Part shown: in pieces, positions 33,455-42,924 of the stretch | How positions within the stretch are numbered: position 1 is the stretch's first letter | Layout of the letters: every line of letters begins with the position of its first letter | Assembly (NCBI RefSeq): GCF_036850765.1 | Contig: NC_089490.1 | Coordinates: forward strand, 97,204,074 to 97,268,073 | Direction of reading: 5' to 3' | Source of the DNA: Saccopteryx bilineata | Taxonomy: Eukaryota > Chordata > Mammalia > Chiroptera > Emballonuridae | DNA length: 64,000 nucleotides | Made by a program: the position numbers and the translations under genes | The notes under the pieces: model-generated | Database searches by the model: none | Told to the model about the DNA's origin: nothing | Seen by the model: the letters and a program-made list of their open reading frames with translations, nothing else

Positions 33455-33635
33455 AGGGAAATGAACATGGGCTTTTGAGCTGGTAGATTTGAATTTAGAT
33501 CCAAATCCACCACGTAATAATTGTGTAACTTGGGCAATCTATTTAACTTCTGAGTTTTAATTTTCTTATTATATGAAGAAGAATAATACCTACTGCATGG
33601 TGTTGTTATGAATTTTAGTAATAATATTTCTCATC
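33455..33635 (+). repeat. MIR-type SINE relic
   Basis: AACATGGGCTTTTGAGCTGG, GTGTAACTTGGGCAATCTAT and AATAATACCTACTGCATGGT follow MIR in sense. Confidence 0.75.
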
Positions 33636-33689
33636 ATTAATTGGATAAGATGTCTGAGCCAGGCAATGAGCAAAGCACTTTATCAATAT

Positions 33690-33810
33690 CTCATTTAGAT
33701 CATACAACAACCATGCAATGTAATATTATTACTCCCATTTCTGTTTCCTCAATTTAGAGGTGGAGAAACTAAACCTCAGAGAAGCTACTGAGTAGCTGGC
33801 AGTCATCACA
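33690..33810 (-). repeat. MIR-type SINE relic
   Basis: TTATTACTCCCATTTCTGTT, GAGGTGGAGAAACTAAACCT and CAGAGAAGC read as MIR in reverse. Confidence 0.65.
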
Positions 33811-34860
33811 CAATTAAAGAAGGTTGTAGGTGAGGTCTAAGAGTAGTATTGTGATCCCCTGCCCAAGGCAGTATGTGAAGACTAGAAGTCCTTTGATGAA
33901 TGGGGTTTCCACATCTCGTACTCCTCTTTTCCTTGTCTCTCTCCTTGTTTCCCACCTTAATAACCATTCATTTCTCTTCATCTTTCTCAACGTGTAGGTC
34001 TCAGGTCTCTAAATGTGTGTGCTTCTATTAATAATTCATTTATCTGGGTCTATGCAGATCTTGTGCATATGTTCATGTCTCTATTTGTCTCCAAAGGGGG
34101 AGTGGTGCCTGTGTCTTTCTACATGAAAGAGTTGCTCTCTCAGTCTCTGCCTGGCTACATCTGTTCTGTTTCTTCATGTCTTTGTCTCTAACTGTATCAA
34201 TGGCCCAGTTTTGGTCCTTTTCCACTGCCCCCTCCCCACCATCCTCTCTTCCATTCCTCCCTCCCCCTCTGCTCCCACTCCTTCTCTCCTGACTGGACTC
34301 AGTATAAGACAATTGTAATTCAATCTTTTGCTGGATTATAAAACTTCTCTTTTAAAAGGGGAATGAAAAGAGCATTTTCTTTTTCTTTTCTTTCTGTGTG
34401 TGTGTGTCTGTGTTTTATAGCTCGTGTTCTCTTAGTTCTTGCCTGCCCCTCAGGAATCAGTGGCTACAGTTTTTAAAAATTGTAAGCTCTGAGAAAGTAT
34501 AAACCAAAGGCGGATTAATCAAACTGTTGTTTGTGGTTTCCGAACCACCGACCCAGGAAGCAGTTGCTCCATTCCTGGACACAGGCACACATTCCAGTAG
34601 GAAACAATTTATTTGAGGTTTTTCATGAGAACACTTGCATATACAAGCCCCTCCTTGGAAAAAGCCAATACCTCATTTTTCCTTGCTTTTGAGGGAGAAA
34701 GAAACGTCCTCCAGCCCCACTTGTTTACACAGCCTTACTGAGGGAGGTACAGATCTGCTCAATTCCACAGGAAAACAAAAAGTGAAAACTATTTCCCCCA
34801 CAAAGCTAAACACCCATATTTATAAATAAAAGAAACCTAAGAGCCCACCATAAGGGAAAA
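33811..34860. other. Non-coding DNA, nothing recognised
   Basis: A CT-rich stretch at about 34210-34290 and a short (GT)n at 34396-34412. No gene or recognised repeat. Confidence 0.4.
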
Positions 34861-34865
34861 CCAAC

Positions 34866-35407
34866 CTGTCCGGCCTGCCATGAGGAGATGTTGTGTATGG
34901 CTGGAGAAGAAACTCTGGACTGCAGAATGTGACATCTTAGGACAAGCGGTGCAGGCCACCAGCCATGAAAACTGAGTACATCCAGTATATAGTTAAAGGG
35001 GAAAAAAAAAAGATAAACAACCATTAGAGATGTAGACCCAACATCCTGCATTCTATGAATCAGAGACCCTTATCAGAAGTTTATGTTTGAAATTCTCCAC
35101 TGAGCTATACCCCCCCCCGTTGCTATGCTGCGCGCGACCTCCCTAGCGAATAGCTAACTGCCACATCTACTTCTGTATAATGCTTGCTCAGCCTAGATAG
35201 CCACCCTATAAAAAGGAGCCATTTTAGAAGCTCGGGGCTGCAGTGCTCCCTTGCATGGGTTGCCTGCAGTCCCTGCGCAGGTTTGCAATAAAACTTATAA
35301 AATTCACTTTGGGTTTGCTGTGGTCTGTCTCCTGGGATGTAACGCAGAAAGCACCCCATTGCCAGAAGAGGAACCGAGTCCAAAAAATAAAAGTCACCAA
35401 CATTTCA
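34866..35407 (+). repeat. Endogenous retrovirus LTR, probably solo or 5' remnant
   Basis: The plus strand has the layout of an LTR promoter: TATA box CTATAAAAAGG at 35206-35216, then AATAAA at 35287-35292 about 75 bp further on, then a U5-like stretch ending near CATTTCA. A possible primer-binding start, TGGTGCC, follows at about 35418. The exact ends are uncertain and no target duplication was found. Retroviral class is not assigned. Confidence 0.6.
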
Positions 35408-35445
35408 GCGTTACCTGGTGCCTCCCTGGAATGAGAGGCCCAGGG

Positions 35446-35951
35446 CTTTTTTCCTCCCTGGCTGCTTGAAGATCGGCCGCCATCTTGAATCGCATATAAC
35501 CGTCCAGACCAGGAAGCCCATGACCAACAGACTACTTTATTGGAAACAAATAGTCTTTGACATCCTTCCCCCTGGGAAGGCAACTATACCCAAGACAGAA
35601 ATTTGGGAAAAACTAGCCAAAATATATAAGACCACACCAGGCATCATCTTTGTGTTTGGATTCAGAACCCATTTTGGTGGTGGCAAGACAACTGGCTTTG
35701 GCATGATTTATGATTCCTTGGATTACACAACGAAACATGAACCCAAACACAGACTTGCAAGACATGGGCTGTATGAGAAGAAGAGGAGCTCAAGAAAACA
35801 GAGAAAGAGACGTAAGAACAGGAGAAGAAAGGCAAGGGACTGCAAAGGCCAGCGTTGCTGCTGGCAAAAGTGCGCTGGAGATTGGACAACTGAAGAAGTA
35901 AAGATTCTTCATGGTTTTTCATGAGAGAATTAATAAACTAAAAATTTAAAA
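35446..35951 (+). pseudogene. RPS24: RPS24 processed pseudogene
   Basis: A retrocopy of the mRNA for ribosomal protein S24, a small-subunit component. It begins with the 5' UTR, including the oligopyrimidine start CTTTTTTCCTCCCTGG. It then runs without introns through the coding region: the frame reads [10 protein letters not shown], then [19 protein letters not shown] and [13 protein letters not shown]. The usual ATG context reads ATCTTGAAT, so the start codon is lost. Several substitutions are present, and a frameshift near 35835 moves the last 20 or so residues to another frame. The 3' UTR keeps AATAAA at 35932-35937 followed by a short A-rich remnant. No clear target duplication was seen. 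It lies about 40 bp downstream of the LTR in the same orientation. Confidence 0.93.
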
Positions 35952-35959
35952 GGAGAAGA

Positions 35960-38070
35960 AGAGAGAGAGAAAGGCCTGAGGAATGATGGAAGATGGAAAC
36001 TTTCCATCCTTCCTGAACAAGTGAGTGTGGGATGGAAGGGTTTATTTATTGGACTCATGTAAAGGAAAAGGTTATACTGTGTGGATAGAGCATGTCAATG
36101 CTGAAAATGTATTTTGTTTGTGACATGTTCTGTATTACACCATAACAGTATCTTGTCATGGTCTAAGGAAATAAAGCATCTATGCTTGTCATTTTGTATA
36201 TTAGTATAATATTTTCCAGAAATGCTTGCTCTGGGAGCTGCCATCTAGTGTACATGAAAAGAATCATAGACTTTCAGACCTTATCGGACGGCAAACTTAT
36301 CCTTCTATAAGAAATCATTTCTTCTACAACGTTTGTTCCTATTAGAGCTCTAATTTTGACAAATGAATTTTTACAATCCAAACACTTCAAATATATATTG
36401 CAGTTGTCTGACTTTCCAGGAAGAAATTTTTTTTTTTTACTGGACATATTTTGTGATTCGTCTTTAGTACATTCCAGATGGTTCCTAAATGATCAGGTCA
36501 CTCCCTTTCCAAACACCCACTATCTTCCCACAATCACTTTTGGAGTTTTCCCTGGCTCCCAGGCCTTCACCTCCTTCCACTTTTGACAATCAGGTCAATG
36601 TTTACTTGGAAACTGAGATCCATCACACCTCCCATCATATCTGCTTTTCCACAGTCCACCAAAGATGGTTCAGCAAGCACATTGCGAGTTTCCTCAGACC
36701 TCAGCCCTGGACTCTCCACAAACCAGGAAGGTGAGACACCTGAAGAACACCTGGGCTCTCTGACACTGCTTCACCCATGACAGCTTCAGTTCCTCCCCAC
36801 CCTGTCCATGCCGACCAGAACACCAGAGCTGGAGAGGAGCTTAGGAGCACCACCATCCCCTGCGGCCTCTTTATCTAGCTGGTGGCTTGAAGCACTGAGC
36901 CTTATACTTGACTCAGCTCCAAATGTTCCCTAAAAGCCCTTTGGGTTGTTTTACATTTGTTGCAATCCTTAACTCCTCAAAGCTTTGACAAGAGTTCATT
37001 TTGGAACAATTTATAGAGATAACAGAAGAGAAACTCTTTTTTTCTTCTCTTCTAAATAGTACACTTACCTTTGACTAAAGACTGCGGAAAGTTAGGGGGC
37101 TCAGAGTAAACAGGAAGCTCCACCATAAGGAATTCATATCCCCAGTCCTCTAGATCCCTGGAAAAGAAATTCCTGTTGCATTTCTAGCCATTATCAAGAA
37201 TCTCCTATCAGGTGGGTACCAGACTTATAGAGGTGAGCACTGCATATGTTATATGAATGTCTAATTACCATACTGTACACATGAAACTAATATAATATTT
37301 TGTAACAACAACTATAATTATAAAGGCAATTTTTTAAGAATCTCCTTGTCTGTGTCCTCCTGACTTGAATCCCATCTGTTCCCTTGCCCCTGTGTCCCTA
37401 TGAGATTGCAAGACACCCAGAACCAGATGCTACATTTATACCTTACAGTCCAAAGAACAAAGCCCCATGTAGAATGGACACTGTCATATTGAACAATAAT
37501 GTTCTTGGCTACTCTGAGCCATTAAACAACTGTTCAGAACACGAGCTTTAAACAAAAGTTCAAATCCTAATATATGACCTTGGAACTTTTTGTAATGCTC
37601 CTATGATGAAATTTTCACATATGCAGCCAATCTTATAAGATTGTTGTGATGAATACATCAGATAACAAATGCATTATAAATAAATAATGCCAATAATTTA
37701 TATCATTTATCATCATCAACAGCACAATGAGGACATGGAAGTTACCTCATGTAAGTTTATTTTGAAGATTAAATGAAAAAACGTAGGTTAAAAAGACTGG
37801 CCATGTTGCTGGTATTTAATAAATGTAAGCTTTTTTTCTTCTTTCAGAAAATGGATGCTATTATAAATTACACTGGCAACAATTTTTAAGATCAGTTGAC
37901 TAATGTGATTAAAAATAAAGTTAACTACAAACCACAGCACAATATAAATTTACAAATTATTGGCATATTCAAATAAAATAGCCTTAATTCTAAAATTGTC
38001 TCAAACTCAATTAAATTAACTTTGATTTTTCTGGAGACACTTTATGTATAAAAGTGTTATGTGGTACGGA
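35960..38070. other. Mostly unrecognised non-coding DNA
   Basis: A weak old L1 tail-like match occurs at about 37225-37330 (CATGAAACTAATATAATATT). No gene recognised. Confidence 0.4.
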
Positions 38071-38079
38071 GGTGTAGTG

Positions 38080-38220
38080 GAAAGAGAAAGTAATTTGTCT
38101 CAGAAGACCTGAGCTTTTATTCATATGATGTCAGGCAGGACACACAACCCCCTCAGTGCCCCATCTGCAAAGTGGGAGTTATAATAGGTCTTGTACATTA
38201 TTATATAGGGTACTGAGGTG
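38080..38220 (+). repeat. MIR-type SINE relic
   Basis: GAAGACCTGAGCTTTTATTC, then CCCCATCTGCAAAGTGGGAG and TTATAATAGG resemble MIR in sense. Confidence 0.6.
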
Positions 38221-38880
38221 CAAATCAAATAGCTGAAAACATATTGTAAACTGTAAGTAATTATTTAGGAATTAGTTATTATGAGGGGATGCAACCATAA
38301 TGCAATTTAAATTTTACATGAGAATTTAATTTTCTAAATAATTTTTTTAATTATATATGGAAGTTTTAGAAAATAAAGTTAGAGCTGTAATCTAATATCA
38401 TAAATCTCTATTATCTTTATGTTGACCTACCAGAGTCCTTATCTAACCTCTCCTTATGGGGAAAAAGGTATATTAGGAAATGAGTCAATGATTGAGTTAT
38501 TAAAAGAAAAATTTTAAAAGAGGGTATAACTATGATTTTCATACAAGCATCATATGAAATATCATCAAAGATTTTTATTTAGGTCAGTAATTAATGAGGG
38601 AGCAGGTAAGATGTCACAACTGGTCAAAGGAGATTTAAAATAAAAGCATGTTTAACATGAGGTAAAGGAAGGCTTAAATGAGTTTACTTACAAATAGATG
38701 CAAAAACTTCTCCACAGGCAACAACCAATTGCACTCTAACAGACACAACAAATGTGCAACATGGAGAAAATCATTTGCATTAATATCAGTGTTATACAGC
38801 TTAAAACATTGTCAAATAGCTCAAAGAGAAGGAAAGAAAAAGACAATCTCAGTGGGTGAGCTAGTCAAGACACCCACAAA
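38221..38880. other. Non-coding DNA, nothing recognised
   Basis: AT-rich, with no repeat family or gene recognised. Confidence 0.4.
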
Positions 38881-38961
38881 TATACTGCTCACAAAAATTA
38901 GGGGATATTTTATAGCTTCATATTCATTTTGAAATATCCCCTAATTTTTGTGAGCAGTATA
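38881..38961. mobile_element. Perfect palindromic mini-MITE (81 bp)
   Basis: Left arm 38881-38910 (TATACTGCTCACAAAAATTA...) and right arm 38932-38961 are perfect reverse complements over 30 bp, around a 21-nt loop. The TA at both outer ends fits a Tc1/mariner TA duplication. If transcribed, the RNA would fold into a near-perfect hairpin. No coding content. Confidence 0.85.
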
Positions 38962-39019
38962 TAGATCTATGTCCATTTAAAAGGTTTTTTTTACAATTTT
39001 TCTTAACAGAACAGTAAAA

Positions 39020-39412
39020 AAAAAAAAAGACAACAGGCTGAAAAATGGAGTCACTTACGCTAAGCCCCACATCACCAAACTGAGACTTCATTTCATTACA
39101 ATTTCAACTCTCCCAGAAATGAGATTGTCAGCCATTCAATCAGGAATGTCCTGATCAGCACTACCTAGGAAATCTACCTGATTAGGTCCCTGCCACCCCT
39201 AAAGGAAATAACTTTGCAACGATCAACCCACTTTTCCTGCCTAGTATAACTTCCTTGTTCCTGCTCCCTTCCGCCTGTGAGTCTCATTTTGTATAGCTCC
39301 TCAGAGCTCCTTTGTACCTGCTAGAGTAAATGCTGCCCAAGTCATTGATTATTGGATAAAGCCAGTAAGATCTTTAAAATTAACTCAGATGAATGTTGTT
39401 TTTTACCAGAGT
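39020..39412 (+). repeat. Ancient ERV LTR (solo)
   Basis: GCTGAAAAATGGAGTCACTT, CATCACCAAACTGAGACTTC, CTCCCAGAAATGAGATTGTC and GGATAAAGCCAGTAAGATCT read like an old mammalian ERVL-type LTR ending after its poly-A signal region. The family name is uncertain. No internal region is visible. Confidence 0.55.
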
Positions 39413-40551
39413 TAAAAAGTAGGTTAAGCCAATGACTAATTACTTATTAGATCAATGCTAAGTACTTTCTATGTGTTTACAGGACTGACCAAGATGGGAA
39501 AAGTAGAGTGTCACTTATACATTCGAACATCAAGACACTTAAATTTTGGTTACAGAGCTACAGAAAGTGAACAGGCAATAGACAATTCTGCCTTCCCTTT
39601 CTTCTACCTTTAATCATTTTCCTCCACCCTAAGAATGTTCTGGTCCACCAATTCAGAGCCCCTTAATGCCCTTACCTAAGGAAGGCTGCCTGTAGCAATC
39701 AAACACCAATAGCAAGTGACCTGCAGGGGTCCTAGCAATTTCCAAACAGAGCTTTTTTTTGAAGCTCCTTTTAAAGAATCTCTGTGAATGGTCCTGTAGT
39801 TGTTTGTAAGGCATTTCAACACTGTGAAGGTCACAACAACAGGCCAGGAGTACTGTCTCTTCAAGCAGCTCAAAGACAGAGGTTTTGTATGAACAGGGGA
39901 GGTAGGAGAGAGTGGCAAGGAGAGGAATAGCTAGCCCTTAGTTTTCAGTGAGAAAAGAAACTCTTTATCATCGCCACCATCATCATCATTACCAGCAGCT
40001 TCAACAGTAGCAAAATCAGACTGAAAGTACAAAGCTTGATGCAGTTATAAAATCTGGGGAATAGCTTTGAATGTATCTGCTCACTTCAGACAACAATATC
40101 TGGGGAGTAAAAGGGATCAGCCAAAACATTTTAAATGTATTTAGCTGGACCATTTCCAGTTATCTTCAAACACATTTTCTAAGTTCGAATAAAATAAACA
40201 AAATGACCATACACTTTATAAAAATGGGAATCTCTGTAGCATGTTTTGAATACATTTAATAAGATTAAAAACATACCTTTGCTGTTTCCAATGATTTTAT
40301 TCATTTGTTGTTATTATATGATGTCACATGATACATGTGGTCAATCATTAGCTCTGATCTGAAGCCCAATATTTGGGCAGGAATGTAATCTCCTAAATTA
40401 CAACATGGTTCCAAGAGGAAAATAGGGACATGCTTTCCATTAGCGCATTTTATGATAATTTCCCAGAATGCCCTGAGTAAAAAGTGGAGTGTTCATACTT
40501 ATAAAAGAGATCCCTGATTCTTAGATTGGGAAATAATTGACTTTTGAAGTT
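39413..40551. other. Non-coding DNA, nothing recognised
   Basis: No gene or repeat family recognised. Confidence 0.4.
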
Positions 40552-40566
40552 GAAAAGTGAATTTTC

Positions 40567-40571
40567 TTTTT

Positions 40572-40602
<31 letters not shown>

Positions 40603-40780
40603 ATTTTTCTGAAGTTGGAAAGGGGGAGGCAGTCAGACAGACTCCCGCATGCGCCCGACCTGGATCCACCCGGCATGCCCACCAGGGGGTGATGCTCTGC
40701 CCATCTGGGGTGTCACTCTGTTGCAACCAGAGCCATTCTAGCGCCTGAGACAGAGGCCACAGAGCCATCCTCAGCGCCCG
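40567..40780 (-). mobile_element. 5'-truncated VES-like SINE
   Basis: Lacks the tRNA-like head. Contains only the body and tail (plus strand GAAGTTGGAAAGGGGGAGGC through GCGCCTGAGACAGAGGCCAC), with poly-T and a (TG)n run at the 3' end side. A perfect 15-bp duplication, GAAAAGTGAATTTTC, flanks it (40552-40566 and 40781-40795). Truncation at the 5' end fits incomplete reverse transcription. Confidence 0.93.
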
Positions 40781-40795
40781 GAAAAGTGAATTTTC

Positions 40796-42030
40796 AAGAT
40801 TATAAAATCCTCGTTAGGTTATTCTGGCAGCACAGAGTTTTATATGGGTTGTTGACTCGCTGATCAATTCACTGATATCATTCAGTAATTAAGAAAATAT
40901 TTTTTGAGCAGAAATTATGTTCCAAATAGGAGTTAGGGATATAGCTGAATGACACTGTCATTACTGTCAAGAAGATAGAAAACTTGTTTACAGGGCCAGA
41001 CGAATCATGGTAACAAGCAAAGGGAGTCTACATACCACACAGACCTTGAGGTTGAAGAAACGAGAGCTCAGACATAGATCCGGAGGAAATCGGGACACAG
41101 ACAGAGAAATATGCAGGAACATGTAGATTATAGTCAGAGATTAATCCAAAATTTTAAGCATTTGACATCATTAAAGTAGCAGCACTTGAACATAGTTTGA
41201 GGAGTTAAAACAGCCAAGCAACAGTGCACCGTCCCTGTAAGTAGCACAAAGGCAACAGTTTTGCATGAACAGAGAAGGCAGAAGACAGAGACTGGGAGGG
41301 AACTAATAGGCAGTAAGAAAAAAGAAGGTTTATGTGCATTGTATGTTTTTCCTAAGAAATAGTAAATTTGACTCCCACCCTCCAAAATTAAAGTCTTTAA
41401 TGGATCAGATTTATTTTACTCGTTTATCATCATATCTACTTTCTACTCACCTATGCACTTGAAAATTTATCCTCACTGCCTTAAATGAGCAATGAAGAAA
41501 GGGACATGGAGCCCATGAGCTGGCTGGTTGGTTTAGGGGCAGAAGAATCACACCCAAGTCATAATCCCATTGAGGAGAAAAAAAAAATTAAGACAGGAGT
41601 TTCTTATCTACCTCCCACATGTGCCAAAATATTCCCAAAATGGAAAAAGAGGGTCATTAAGGACATTGAGAGCATTGCCATATACCCCTGAAAGTCCAGG
41701 TGCCCAAAACCTACCTGCAGGAGATGAGATGAGGAGCAGGAAAGCAATGAAATCACAAAATGACTATGGTCATGCCCACCCATCTTTTAACCCAAAATTT
41801 CCTCCCCTGTTGAGACCCTCTCTTTGCCATCAAAATCTAATCTCTTGAAATTTTCTGCTATGATCACAAAGATTTAAATTACAAGGCTTTCTGTGCCAGA
41901 AGTATTTGAGATTTAACCTGCAAATTTACAGTAGAGAGAGATGCTCTGTCGCTTTTAAGCTATATACCTATTTGTTACTTCCTCTTTCTCCTTCCTACCC
42001 GGACTCTCAAGGGGAGATTCCAACTGGTCT
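40796..42030. other. Non-coding DNA, L2-like trace
   Basis: A weak L2-like piece lies near 40915-40980 (TAGGAGTTAGGGATATAGCT). Otherwise nothing recognised. Confidence 0.4.
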
Positions 42031-42038
42031 GTCTAGGC

Positions 42039-42186
42039 CAGTGGGTCTCCCCGATGGCTGCTTATTAGGTTCACCAGGAAGCTTGGTGATCCTGTTCCTG
42101 TCCCCCAAATATTCTGATTTAATTGCTTGCATGTTTTAAAATATCCCCAGGAGACTGCATTTTGTATTCAGGTTTGAGAATGGTTG
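42039..42186 (+). mobile_element. MER5-like hAT-Charlie MITE
   Basis: CAGTGGGTCTCCC at the left and GAGAATGGTTG at the right are degraded MER5-type ends. The interior contains GTTCACCAGGAAGCTTGGTG and CCCCCAAATATTCTGATTTA. Flanks GTCTAGGC and GTCTAAGT match at 6 of 8 positions. Confidence 0.65.
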
Positions 42187-42394
42187 GTCTAAGTCAGTCT
42201 GCACAGAATATTTCCCAGGGCATGTAGTGCTGACTGCTGCTGTCAGCCACCCTGTACCCACAAAGACTCGGTCTTACATGAAACTGACACCACAGTCAGT
42301 TTCTACAGTAGTTACTACTACTGCTCTGCCAGAAGTAGAAAAAAAGTAGGTCCTTGAGATCGTTACTGATGCCATCTCCAGGTTCTCTGGAGCT

Positions 42395-42530
42395 TCTCTT
42401 CTCCTTCTCCTTCTTCTTCTTCCCCTTCCCCTTCTCCTTACCCCTCTCTTCCCCTCTCCTCCCCCTCCCCCCACCTTCTCCTCCTCAGTCTTCTCCTCCT
42501 CCTCTTTCTCTTCCTCTTCTTTTTTCAAAC
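42395..42530. repeat. Polypyrimidine (CTT/CCT)n tract
   Basis: About 135 bp of almost uninterrupted C and T on the plus strand (CTTCTCCTTCTTC, CCCCTCTCC, CTCCTCCTC). The Glu/Arg-rich frames here are artefacts. Confidence 0.9.
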
Positions 42531-42744
42531 AGTAGGAATATTCTGCCACTTGTAACAAGGAGCACCTAAGTAGGTCAGTGGTATACCATAATAACAAACT
42601 TCAACATTTCAGATGCTAAACATACCTAAAGTTTATTTTTTTTACCCCAAATCCAAGGCAGGCTAAATAATCTGCTTCCATTTGGTAGATATGACAACTG
42701 GGACACATCCCTCTCAAGGCAGAAGTATGTGATGGAAAGAAATA

Positions 42745-42924
42745 TGTGATTTTATGTGTCAATTTAGCTAGGTCATGTTGCTCAGCTGTTTGGTCAAACA
42801 CTAGATGTTGCCATGAAAGTATGTTATAGATGTGATTAACATTTACAATCAGTTGACTTTAAGTAAGGGAAATTACCCTCAATAATTTGGGTCGGCATTA
42901 TCCAATCAGTTGAAGGCCTTAGAG
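42745..42924. repeat. Old interspersed repeat, left part
   Basis: TTTTATGTGTCAATTTAGCT, then GATGTGATTAACATTTACAA and ATTACCCTCAATAATTTGGG belong to a widespread old mammalian repeat whose name I cannot fix. It is cut at 42924 by the hAT insertion and continues after 45371. A second copy lies at 48360-48500. Confidence 0.6.

Noticed and set aside
34866..35440. A complete provirus starting at the 34866 LTR
   Set aside because: Only an LTR and at most about 30 bp of leader-like sequence are visible before the RPS24 retrocopy. No gag, pol or env sequence and no second LTR were found.
35418..35924. A 168-codon RPS24-like coding gene
   Set aside because: The frame opens at a GTG outside the RPS24 start. 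The true ATG is lost, the C-terminus is frameshifted and introns are absent, so it is a processed pseudogene.
42274..42597. 107-codon Glu/Arg-rich frame
   Set aside because: Produced by the polypyrimidine tract at 42395-42530.
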